This document shows positions 20,201 through 26,154 of a stretch of 64,000 nucleotides of DNA, one piece after another. Made by a program: the position numbers and the translations under genes. Below the pieces are notes generated by a model. The model ran no database searches. It had not been told where the DNA came from and saw nothing but the letters and a program-made list of their open reading frames with translations. How positions within the stretch are numbered: the stretch's first letter is position 1; every line of letters starts with the position of its first letter. The stretch comes from a virus: positions 39,537-103,536 of IMG/VR virus record IMGVR_UViG_3300023108_001277. The stretch is one strand, 5' to 3'.

Positions 20201-22199
20201 CAGTATCGACTACTTGTAAAATACGTTGAACAGTTTGTTTTCCTTTAACAAGTTCCCATCCACTAATAAACTTATCTTTAGCATAATCTTTTACTAGTCC
20301 ACTTGCAGTATCAACTGTCTTTTGTGTTGTTCCTTCTTGGTAAGTAAACAACCCGTCGTCCCAATTAAACTCAAATGTAATATCACCAACATTATTAATG
20401 TTTTGATATGCAATAGGAAATCCTAAAACAGGGTCATCTGATCCTGTTCCAATCTTATAACTTGCAAGTTTATTCCCATTAAATGTAGATGAAAAGTAAT
20501 AATCTGTATCAGCAAAACTATTACCTGCACTATCATAAAGATCAAACAAAGGACTTTGATTTAATATTGTCTTTTGTTGACCATTAATCCAACTAGTACC
20601 GTCAAAGTGCCAACTTGACCCTTGGTGTGTTTCGCCCGATGTTGCAACAACACTGTCATTAACTAACGGTTCATATACTTCTTCAAGATGTACTCTTTTA
20701 ACACCGTTATGTTCAACAAAGTCAACTTCGTATACTTTACCTTTTACTGTAATGTCAGGATCTGCATTAAAAATAACACGCATACCTTTACGTAAAAGAA
20801 CTTCGTCTACGTGGTATCCAAATGACCCTTCAACATCACTCATAGCATCTTTAGTATCAGTGTCAATTAAGTCAATATTACCAATACCATTAGTACCAAA
20901 GTTTACAAGTTTTAAGTTAGGTTTAAATTCAATAATAGGTCTTACTGCTCTATAATTTTCATCAAGCACAGGAGAAGTATTATTATACTCTGCACTTAAT
21001 TCAATTACATCTTTATGTACCCATCTATTATACCGTGACCAAGGATTTTTATCCTTACTTGATCTATTAATTGTAATATATTCTGCTGTTAAAGGACTAT
21101 TTTCTGTATCATCATAAGGAGTATCGTCAAACGGATCAACATCAAACTCATATTCTTCATTTTTAGCATAAAGTTCAGGAGTATCAAGTTCTGTTTCGTC
21201 AATTAAAACAATACTTTCGCCTACACCTTCAACATACCAATTTTTATTTCTGTATTTTGTTGGTAAAACATCTCCAACAAAATTAACTTTCATACCATTT
21301 GTTAACTGTACACCGTTTGCACTTTTAAATGTTGCCTTACTAATAATATCTTCTTCAACATCAATACTTAAATCATCAGAGGTATTTCTAATTTCAAGTA
21401 CACCTTGCATACTTTGATGATATTGACAAGCATAATAAAGCAAGTCTGGAGCATCAACTGGAACTGTAAATGTAATTGTTCCTTGTTCAGCACCATTGTT
21501 TTCAACACCGTTGTTGTATTGGTCACCAATGCCTACTGTGTTGGCTGTTTTAATAAAGAAAGGATGCCCTTGAGCATTTACTTTAAACTTATATGTGCCG
21601 CCTCTGTATAAAATTACTGTTGGGTTTTCACTAAACCCGTTTGGAGTAAACACAAATGAGTTTTCTCCGCTATTAGAAACTGAGTATTCGCTTTGTGTGT
21701 TTCCAGGATCGCCACTAATTGATACAGGATCTGGTCCTTGTGGCAACCAATAATACTGTCTGTAGTTGGCAAATTTATCAAAATCAAACAATGGATTCCA
21801 TGCAAAGTAGTCTGCTTCAAACAATCTGTTATGATTGTCAGTTATTCCACCAAAGAAATCAATTTGATTAATTAAATCGTCGTATGTTCCTGTCCACTTA
21901 TTTGAATTGTCAATAGGATTTTTTGTGACTGCTGACGGTAAGAAGTTATATTGACGTCTGTTTGCTGTTGGTTCTTGAATGTAAACATCAGTTGGTTTTG
22001 CATTTTCTGTATTTCTTGCGCCAACAAAACCATTTAGACGATCTAAGTTTCCTTTACTAATTAACGCATCAACAGTTGCACCAAGAAACTTTCTATTAGT
22101 TTCTGTGCGAAAATACATAGGTAAAAGATCAGCACTATTACGCAACTTATCTTTGTTTTCTATGTTTACAGGCGTACCTTGTCTATCACTAAAAGCCAT
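8274..22199 (-). CDS. Giant virion structural protein (4641 aa), baseplate/adhesin-like mosaic
   Basis: One uninterrupted frame of 13.9 kb. Visible parts in order: residues about 180-270, a cupredoxin-like domain with a full type-1 copper set (His212, Cys258, His261, Met264; CQYHQSM has amicyanin-like C-x2-H-x2-M spacing); about 2140-2540, six or so FG-GAP/integrin-type propeller repeats (FGSSVAVSDTRMVVGAPG, FGSSLSLSRNGDVLVIGAP); three GxGYxxxPxVxI repeats near 2956, 3315 and 3610; about 3390-3580, a YHYH-type domain (GIYHYHSDP, GFPIYGPYG, GPHYHGNP); near 4400-4480, a beta-rich segment with ISVQDASFF. It directly follows gp6, where T4 has gp7, so a wedge-anchored role at the N-terminus is plausible. 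The modules suggest adhesion or a long tail appendage. Copper binding and adhesion are inferred from motifs only. Confidence 0.85.
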   Translation of the reverse strand: MAFSDRQGTPVNIENKDKLRNSADLLPMYFRTETNRKFLGATVDALISKGNLDRLNGFVGARNTENAKPTDVYIQEPTANRRQYNFLPSAVTKNPIDNSNKWTGTYDDLINQIDFFGGITDNHNRLFEADYFAWNPLFDFDKFANYRQYYWLPQGPDPVSISGDPGNTQSEYSVSNSGENSFVFTPNGFSENPTVILYRGGTYKFKVNAQGHPFFIKTANTVGIGDQYNNGVENNGAEQGTITFTVPVDAPDLLYYACQYHQSMQGVLEIRNTSDDLSIDVEEDIISKATFKSANGVQLTNGMKVNFVGDVLPTKYRNKNWYVEGVGESIVLIDETELDTPELYAKNEEYEFDVDPFDDTPYDDTENSPLTAEYITINRSSKDKNPWSRYNRWVHKDVIELSAEYNNTSPVLDENYRAVRPIIEFKPNLKLVNFGTNGIGNIDLIDTDTKDAMSDVEGSFGYHVDEVLLRKGMRVIFNADPDITVKGKVYEVDFVEHNGVKRVHLEEVYEPLVNDSVVATSGETHQGSSWHFDGTSWINGQQKTILNQSPLFDLYDSAGNSFADTDYYFSSTFNGNKLASYKIGTGSDDPVLGFPIAYQNINNVGDITFEFNWDDGLFTYQEGTTQKTVDTASGLVKDYAKDKFISGWELVKGKQTVQRILQVVDTVIDTDTVAVNAINQPHKYDLDIVVEYNGKTYKETTDFEKVIDRERQIYELKFNSIIPQGTRITLKIKTNQKPNENGFYEPPINLTNNSENNDLKTFTLGSVSDHFKTIFQNNSFITGNSVGPNNSRDISEIHLDGSRYVKHKGSVLPAIMFLVQENLNFVNSMRKNANDYNFFKDQFIEKAGEIERTTSVANDVDKILYELGSNKITTSPYFYSDMAGFGRKVERLEFEVKNGTQNVFAINNAFDTTKVSDRAVYVYLNDVQLYLDADYEFDAVDNTVTIKKELSVGDKVKVNDYDTTGNVIPHSPTKLGLYPAYVPEIFVDSSYINPTKVIQGHDGSITKAYNDERDELILELEKRIYNNLKVKYNRDVFDILKEQPGHYRPDAYTRDEFNKVLRTDFGYWKSLFDVDFETNNVSQSGDAFTYNFNTMINLQDQKLPGNWRAIYKDYFDTDRPHTHPWEMLGITLKPTWWDEQYGEAPYTSGNNLLWNDIERGLVRDPNGTKIYPAYARPNLSKNLPVDEYGELIDPSKINIVKAIFITEIKNAWKFGDEGPAETAWRKSSWFPFALQVAVGLTKPAQYFGSLFDVNQNEITPSGNVVYADNGKIFSLKEAKIKDLRFNNERFLGLGYHVPIVEYIKSFDKDVKETFYDYLTNTSSNLTYKLGGFANKNRLRVLAESSNPNTADNSIFLPSENYQLTLRKSNPIRNVRVSGIIVEKTAKGFLVRGYDNIKPWFSIYKPKHGKNDIAVNVGGKQAKFVIWDSEKFYGKGQIVEFGGEYYRVSINHTSTETFDNSKFTKLGELPVTGGTEVAKAKAFESKITEVSYGTVYPRAQEVYDVILGYQEYLKEQGFVFDIFQRETATIQDWDLSGREFLYWTTQNWAEGSVISLSPFADSLSFEYKYATVDNVLNSFYEYSILSANGTPLPKDNISIVRGSGKFNITTKNTQRGIFFAVLNLVQWEHIVVFDDKSQFGDVIYDQEAGYRQKRIKLVGFKTSEWDGDYVSPGFVFDEAVVADYIDGKDYNLGDVVRHKSKFYSAKKFLPATKAFNFSEWVFIGDKPVAELLPNLDYKASSYEDFYSLESENFDSETTKLSQHLTGYQKRLYLDNMVRDDIAQYKFYSGFIKEKGTRNSLEKLNRLTIDGTSTDLSITDNWAIKIGSLGSGSTTKELEVVLSEKDNVENPQAYEFVTAKTSNSDTNTIELLSSDLTLKPDNFSVDVWKNFDTTQDGVSLNSIQKIPTAGFARLDDVDHTVFNSEDLLTDTTLPTLNEGASVWVARDKSDTWNIYRLTANRARLVQTEDNQVSVDNGTITLHTNIPHGLKEGDTIVIKQFDNQINGTHLVNSVLGLTSFTITTELLTITLAEDSASGTILELLPVRVSSPDKINDIKDVAEFAEGTKIWADDVSDGTWRVFEKTKAYAENQVQLIASDAKTYASTVKYGDQGRTIVVGNPGQTVEGAVLILRRKFNTDISTLEGSSGFNISESLVDQLVSPSVPAGLGSSLSLSQTTNTLVAGAPYASFVKTITDPEKPRFNTVGLTGTASSYTKQGVVKLSTYNSLTNIYDPTHIIASPRPANNEEFGSSVAVSDTRMVVGAPGRANNAGGVYVYTKGTNGWDLNAEWELTAPSDHPNDRFGEKLTASIDMSILAVSARNKELESDSTTVDTGAVYIYYWDGTGYNLIQTIDATTVDTLSKSDLFGSSLSLSRNGDVLVIGAPLNDDDSINQGAVYVFERQTQGDSTVGYTYKQKLTSPTNLSGEQFGSNVSVNPDGLSFAVAGKGGSNSAITLFDNNETSFDAKSTSFVDTETGTGSVYTFTKLGTTYVFGQKLSSNDLQSNDAFGTGLDFSTTSLYVGAPYFTYNGNDTGMLFVYQKEASAGWNTLRQQDSLTDPFSVEKVMTYRTDSQTVVDFLETIDPIKGKIPYIAETEISYKSAKDPAIYTTSDRGLNVDPDTNWGATHVGQIWWDLSTVRYVWYEQGDVEFRKNNWGGLFPGSTIDIYEWVESDLSPEEWNNISDTTEGIAAGFSGQSKYDNNTFVLKRVYDTATNNFVNRYYYWVKNNVLLPQRVSTQIAVGLSEKIAVDTRRLPANEIANVIADPKGYGIKSLQLLDTNSFSLTNIKTSLSDTDVSLNVQYKKVKTNIPNHNSWLLLDEQQRDKIDNPLLIKKLYDSLVGFDDAGNTVPDSQLPVQKKYGLQIRPRQSMFVNRLGALETLFTYTNNLLAKSRIVDEKDLSGLFESDPQPTLISGRYDVKVDEFNDLDNIKTQDLEQATATATIVNGRVKSVEITNPGFGYVNPPNIEITTEGWGAKFQSTIDAQGRVTSIEVLKEGRDYTNGAIRIRPFKVLVDADSTANNYWTMYEWNIASEEWIRTNTQTYDVNRFWKYKDYVVEGFDVDSIIDFKVAEPYLLKTITPATGQLVEVANVGDGNKIVLRKVEANGTWNNNYDILFKANSTIEFDSSIYDYTGLNFGFAGAENFDINLYDEQPTQETRVILEQLYSNIFVDDLKYAWNEFLFTAIRYAISEQTFTDWAFKTSLISVKNNLGGFTKKINYNLDDPGNIQSYVEEIKPYSVTIKDMITSYNNREPSSIFTTDFDLPSRYNETKEEFEVLNETSEDITTEPFNQWFENYKFNVDSIEIAEAGDGYTQRPIVVISGGREDKPAIVQTTPFRVLTTTDYDNLYVYVNTTSVPDHFFNTTNVVSQNLVYQIPRFPSVPEVKVPTPLGAIGVAVNGVSIFNPSSAVTELLNGTTYTVNAVFSHEELGIDDGSGHPQEDGIYHYHSDPTFMYTKDPENHSPILGYAFDGFPIYGPYGFIATNDKTVKLIKSSYKLRTTPRADGSMPTGRYNEDYEFVQGHGDLDENNGRFIQTPEYPQGTYAYFITVDEQDDGTFEPAFPYIVGPHYHGNPLLPNGNGKMPQSGNINATATAYISRNKVNKIVVENPGAGYVSAPTVTITGGGNTTSTAKAVAILENNKVRTNKTELKFDRIGSTGIIADEEYVDTYTAKSGQVVYKLTYLPTLDKRDFVISVNNEAIFVENFDVSIETLTDKTYKKQVGHVVLKTLPKERSTVTITYKKNVKLMNAIDRINYFYEPTAGMPGKDPAQLMYGIEYPGVKVQGLDFGVSVGWDGLPWFSHGWDTFSGGNTDYAFRADGVATSFTLPYAPKQDEKINVYFDGVRQDPNNTPTIVGDGNTTAFTLNATPADGVLVVFRPEDSDGSVVPTDVNNLDTIIQGGNLSYSTATGQTPEEISLQGDGFVTPDTSHAPEEVVPGQIFDSLAMKVYNAPADGSPIIDITRHWGDGSETEFTFNKYPGTTDSIIVTVGPSNPTPTDTATRSSSYKVLGTDYTVDYANKKITLTSAPTDGQLVTITTLNVGGSEILEKEDYVDSGDSTIEFVLTSKYEDVKSAFVTVNGVKQDYAIYEDTDSGSAKIVLTNPPNDMTDAVTQITALSGLEKTYSEVVTDVHEVQSNDGLTYDLSQVPGNIEPFHAMVVVEANGRRLRAPDTIYYVANGVTLDYLASQDPEYPAFSLALGELEVHQNGVRLEPISDYQFNTATNLVTFYQGRLQAGDVIAITVLRGHDYEIRKHDDDDSSNAGYIKIINNSAEDSTGVGEGTILKITSFTNHDANLMRKEVFAGNTGGNYKLSRKAIDVAYVWVELNNIPLVADADYKILDDGYTVYIDNKFSQKSTDRVVITSFSEDRTHDGIGFTIFEDMLNRHHFKRISKQDTTVLTTKLLLGDTEISVQDASFFDTPSPEKRVPGVIFVGKERIEFYKINGNKLSQITRGTLGTGIAEHPVGTQVFDAGPTQTVPYKESLSVYEIIVRDGLPNGKSVHVLETINFSGSVNAHDQVEVYVGGRKLQKPTVSANPITKHDPSIAYDSEETNSLGVASDVVQLPEFTIEPVEDSTAKGYYKLILRDEPENGTEIKVVQKQGHVWYTAGVSTASNGVTLQRAESPQANFLLERSSGLPIINIKE
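8285..8292 (-). promoter_or_regulatory. Late-promoter-like AATAAATA
   Basis: A minus-strand 7-of-8 match to the T4 late box TATAAATA, 14 bases before the ATG at 8270, with AAGGAA between them. It lies inside the last codons of the giant gene. No proof of activity. Confidence 0.4.
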
Positions 22200-22208
22200 T
22201 TATCTACC

Positions 22209-25200
22209 TTAATAACTGCTTGTTGTAGTACTACTACTTGTCGATACAGAAACTGAACCAGTACTGTCAACTGATGTCACAACATTTCCATCTGCTTTCA
22301 AATTATTTGCTGTAATTTGATCAATAATTTCAATGTTGTCTACGCTGGCTGTACTAATAAAAATTTCATCTGCACGACATTTAATTTGATATAAACTTCC
22401 AAATACTTGTGATCCACTTCTTGGAACAATTACAAAGTTTGCAACATCTGGTGCTGTTTGTTGTTGCACATAAGTTGCTAACTCTGTAAAATAAAAAGTT
22501 TCACCAAAGTCCCAATTATCAATAGCAAAGAAATCATTTATTGCACTAATAACTTTACTTTTAATTTCATTATCACTAATTGTGCTATTATCGCTTTTAA
22601 CAATCTTAAATGTTGCTTGTAATGAAGCATCAGCATTTACACCAAATAGTGGTCTATAATTAACAGCATGATATATAATCTCGTCGCTAATAGATTTTAC
22701 TCCATCTAGCACACCTGCTAATTCAAGTCTTAAATTTGCACTTGTTGGTTTGACAGGCTCGATACCACCGTTGTTAACAAATATTCTATAATCTTCATCA
22801 TATGCTCTTGTTAAAACATACAAGTCAATAATATTTGTTTTTCCAGGATCAAGACGTCTATCGTTTTGTGCATTATGATTGTATTGGAATTTTAACTCGT
22901 CTCTTCCAAATCGAGCAAAGTATGAAGTATCTAATTGTAATGTACCTGATGTAGCATCATATGATTTAACAACATCTTCTCTACTGTCATAAAAATAAAA
23001 TAGTTGGCCGTTTTCAATTCCTGTAAATGACGATACACTTGCTTCTTTATCAAAAATTAAAAATTGCGAAGCAGGAATTTTAGTTGTTGTTGATATTCCG
23101 TCATTTGTTGTTTTTTGAAAAAATACAAACTTGTCATTGTACCCTCTTGTATCTAAAGAATCAGGTGCAACGATTTGCTCAAAACTATCAGGATCATCAA
23201 TCATTCCGTCATCGTCTGAATCGTAAAAATTAATTCTAATTTTATTTGTTTCTTCAAAACCGTCGTCATTTAAAATGCTACCAACAATCTCCCACTGGTA
23301 GTCTTTTTCTAAAATAGTATCTAACAGTGGATCTTCGTTAATTTTTAAAACTTTAATTTGGTCTTTAATAACTTTTCCTGTTTCACTATCATATTTTTTA
23401 ATACCTTTATCAACAAAGAACTGGATTAGTTGTTCGCTTTCGAATCTATAATCCATTCCTCTATAGGTAATAGTATAAGTTTCACCGTCTGTTTCAAATA
23501 ACACAAACCAACTTTTATCTAGTTTAGATCCTGTTATATCGCCTTGGCGTTCTAAACTGAAATCATCTTTTGTGTTTAGATTAGCGTTTACAATAATTTT
23601 CCATTCTTTGTTGTTTTGATCATATCTTAAACCAAACGTTTTGTAGTTGAAAATTAAATCAACTAATTGTAATTCTAAATCTGTTGGAAAGTTTGTCACA
23701 ATACTTGGAACTACTAAACTAGGAACAGCAAGTGAAGGAATGTTTTCGCTAAACACAATTGGACCAGTACCGTCGTCAAGTTCACCTTGACCGCCGTTAG
23801 ATCCGTCGCCACTTACTTGAACTACTTTTGCCCAAATATAGTTTAAAGAATTTTTTGTTTTAGTCGTTGTTAGTGTTCCATCACTTAAGAAGTACTTGCC
23901 TTCTGGTGGAACAAACTTAACAAGTGTATCTGGTGTAATAAATTTAAAGTTATTTGTTGTAAATGTACCTACAGTAATTGGAGATCCATTAATTATATTT
24001 CTAAAATAACCTGTACTGTCAGTTCCTGATTCTGTAGATCTTACCCAATCAATATTAATATCACTAGTAATAATTCTAGGGAATTTATCATAATAAAATG
24101 CCTTAGTTGGTAAACTATCAACAATAGGCTCAATAGTATTTCTAATAACACCTAAGATATCATTACGTGTTTGAAATGTAAAATTAAAATCACTATCGTA
24201 AGGATTTTTGTAAATGATACCATCATCTGCCATTAAATTAACAGCACTATATTTTCCTGTTGGATCTTGGATTTCAAACTGTCTAGAAATACCCGAACTA
24301 ACTCTGTTTACTGCTTTTACTTTAATAACAGTATTACTTGCTGTAAGAGGATATGAATTATAATCCTCTCCAGTAATCATTCTATTTTGTGTGTAATAAC
24401 TTTGCGGTGCATTAGTTCTAATATCTTCAGTAGTTTCTGTTGCACTTGCATTTGTTAAACTTGCTTCTAATCCTAACTGTACAGTTAATGTATGTCCTTG
24501 TCCTTTCTTATTAAAGTAAGGAATTGTTAAAATAATATTCTGCATATCTGCAGGTCTAATTGTGTAAGTTAAACCATTTGAAGTTCTGTAATAAACTCTA
24601 AAGTTTCCTTTAGGTAAATCGCCAAAACTTCCGTCTGCAAAATTTAAACTAATTTGATCTTGATCTCTAGTTGTGACATTGTACAATGTTCTAATATTTT
24701 TATTAACACTGTTGTAGATAACATTGCTTCCGTAAATAGAATTTAATTTTGTCCATTCTGTTGCAGGCAAACCGTTTCTATCTAATTGCCATAGCCAAAC
24801 ATCTGTATTGTTAATACTAGGAATATCAATGTTAACAATTTCATTTGGACTTGGGTCTAGTATTGTAAACGGAGAACTTTGTAATTGTCCTTGTCTAAAA
24901 TGGAAGAACCATCCTGTGTTAGGTGAACTGTTTCCTCGTTTATCGTTTCTATATAAAAATCCTAGTCTGTTTCCTGGCTGTGGTGATTCTTCAACCACTT
25001 CGTCGTCATAAATCTCAGCACTGACAACTTCAAAATTCATAGAACGTCCTGTGACTGTTTTAGCAAATTGATAAAGCGGAACGTCAGTGTTTTGTGAATT
25101 AATTTTATATTGTTCTGTTTTAATACCATCAATTATAGCATCTTGTGATGGTTTTCCAATAACCGTAGCACCTTCAAGTGTGCTATTAATAATAACTTGA

Positions 25201-25667
25201 AACTGTTCTAACCAGTTGCTGTTAGTATCGTCGTTCCAATTAATAAAAACATTTTCAAGTCTATTACCTAAACTATCTTGTACATTCTCAGTAGTCTGTA
25301 CACCAAGAATTTTTAAGTACCCATTTGATGGCTGATTACGTGTAGGATTATAGCCAACTAGTCTTGCTAGACGTAATACGCTTTCACGTCTTTCTGCAAG
25401 TTCAATAAAGTTTTCTCTAGCATTTAAATCAAATCTGTATGATAAACTTTGACCTAGGAAAGCAATCATATCAATCAATGCTAGGTATTCGCTTGATTCA
25501 ATATAATCATTGAAATCTTCTGGGTAGTTTGCCCTTAGATAATTGATCATCGTCCTACGTAAAGTAGGAAAATCATAAGAACTAAAATCAGCGTTGGCAA
25601 AGGCTTTATATACCTTGTCCCAATCCTGATTCGCTAATAGAGAATTTTGTCTATCTACACTTGCCAT
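22209..25667 (-). CDS. 6: Baseplate wedge subunit gp6
   Basis: 1152 residues. The N-terminus (DWDKVYKAFANADFSSYDF, LRANYPEDFNDYIESSEYLALIDMIAFL, then FDLNARENFIELAERRESVLRLARLVGYNP) is the hallmark of T4-type gp6, which dimerises to join adjacent wedges of the baseplate. T4 gp6 is about 660 residues. The extra length here lies in the middle and C-terminal parts and is usual for marine T4-like phages. The C-terminus ends in a serine/threonine-rich tail. The gene lies between gp25 and the giant protein, the T4 order of 25-6 and a large wedge protein. An AATAAATA box stands 5 bases before its ATG. Identification is confident. Confidence 0.93.
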   Translation of the reverse strand: MASVDRQNSLLANQDWDKVYKAFANADFSSYDFPTLRRTMINYLRANYPEDFNDYIESSEYLALIDMIAFLGQSLSYRFDLNARENFIELAERRESVLRLARLVGYNPTRNQPSNGYLKILGVQTTENVQDSLGNRLENVFINWNDDTNSNWLEQFQVIINSTLEGATVIGKPSQDAIIDGIKTEQYKINSQNTDVPLYQFAKTVTGRSMNFEVVSAEIYDDEVVEESPQPGNRLGFLYRNDKRGNSSPNTGWFFHFRQGQLQSSPFTILDPSPNEIVNIDIPSINNTDVWLWQLDRNGLPATEWTKLNSIYGSNVIYNSVNKNIRTLYNVTTRDQDQISLNFADGSFGDLPKGNFRVYYRTSNGLTYTIRPADMQNIILTIPYFNKKGQGHTLTVQLGLEASLTNASATETTEDIRTNAPQSYYTQNRMITGEDYNSYPLTASNTVIKVKAVNRVSSGISRQFEIQDPTGKYSAVNLMADDGIIYKNPYDSDFNFTFQTRNDILGVIRNTIEPIVDSLPTKAFYYDKFPRIITSDINIDWVRSTESGTDSTGYFRNIINGSPITVGTFTTNNFKFITPDTLVKFVPPEGKYFLSDGTLTTTKTKNSLNYIWAKVVQVSGDGSNGGQGELDDGTGPIVFSENIPSLAVPSLVVPSIVTNFPTDLELQLVDLIFNYKTFGLRYDQNNKEWKIIVNANLNTKDDFSLERQGDITGSKLDKSWFVLFETDGETYTITYRGMDYRFESEQLIQFFVDKGIKKYDSETGKVIKDQIKVLKINEDPLLDTILEKDYQWEIVGSILNDDGFEETNKIRINFYDSDDDGMIDDPDSFEQIVAPDSLDTRGYNDKFVFFQKTTNDGISTTTKIPASQFLIFDKEASVSSFTGIENGQLFYFYDSREDVVKSYDATSGTLQLDTSYFARFGRDELKFQYNHNAQNDRRLDPGKTNIIDLYVLTRAYDEDYRIFVNNGGIEPVKPTSANLRLELAGVLDGVKSISDEIIYHAVNYRPLFGVNADASLQATFKIVKSDNSTISDNEIKSKVISAINDFFAIDNWDFGETFYFTELATYVQQQTAPDVANFVIVPRSGSQVFGSLYQIKCRADEIFISTASVDNIEIIDQITANNLKADGNVVTSVDSTGSVSVSTSSSTTTSSY

Positions 25668-25672
25668 AACAA

Positions 25673-25680
25673 TATTTATT
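25673..25680 (-). promoter_or_regulatory. Late-promoter-like AATAAATA, 5 nt before gp6 ATG
   Basis: The minus strand reads AATAAATA-TTGTT-ATG. By the T4 rule the transcript would start on the A of the gp6 start codon (25667). An AAGGTG just upstream of the box could also serve as a distant ribosome site on a longer mRNA. Confidence 0.5.
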
Positions 25681-25706
25681 CACCTTATAAACTGCGTGGT
25701 TTATTT

Positions 25707-26141
25707 CTATCCCAAAGCATTTGCTTTATCAAAAGTAAACTGTAATGCTTCAGAAACATCAAACTCAACATAGTACAAAACACACTGAATTTGTAGTCCG
25801 TACTCTCTTTCAACCAATGCTAAACTGTCAACTCTAACTCTTGGATCTGCATCAACAATACTTCTAACATCGGCTAATATTTGCTCTTTAAGAACATCTG
25901 TAAATGGTTCAAATATAGCGTCCCATATAATTGTTCCAAATCTTGAATTATAAATCTTTTCACCTCGTCTAATGTTGAAGTGATTGATTATATCCTGTTT
26001 TATTAACTCAATGTCGTATGTTTGATTTGAAGAATTTTGTGGATTAACCGTACTAACACCACGATAGACATTAGAACGTCTAAGTTCGTTTCCCTTATTA
26101 GTTGGGTTTGGTTTAATTACAATGTCCGTATATCTTGCCAT
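25707..26141 (-). CDS. 25: Baseplate wedge subunit gp25 (gpW/gp25 family)
   Basis: 144 residues, the usual length for the family. The core motif INHFNIRRGEKIYNSRFGT matches the lysozyme-like gp25 fold of T4 and the W proteins of P2-like phages, and is followed by a helix with LKEQILADVRSIV and a C-terminal strand pair. In the T4 baseplate gp25 sits in the wedge core next to gp6 and gp53 and helps start the sheath. It is encoded 8 bases after gp5 and 39 bases before gp6. A TGTAAATA box lies 5 bases before the ATG. Confidence 0.93.
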   Translation of the reverse strand: MARYTDIVIKPNPTNKGNELRRSNVYRGVSTVNPQNSSNQTYDIELIKQDIINHFNIRRGEKIYNSRFGTIIWDAIFEPFTDVLKEQILADVRSIVDADPRVRVDSLALVEREYGLQIQCVLYYVEFDVSEALQFTFDKANALG

Positions 26142-26146
26142 AATAC

Positions 26147-26154
26147 TATTTACA
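26147..26154 (-). promoter_or_regulatory. Late-promoter-like TGTAAATA, 5 nt before gp25 ATG
   Basis: The minus strand reads TGTAAATA-GTATT-ATG, inside the 3' end of the gp5 gene. It has the same TAAATA-N5-ATG spacing as five other genes in the window. Confidence 0.42.
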
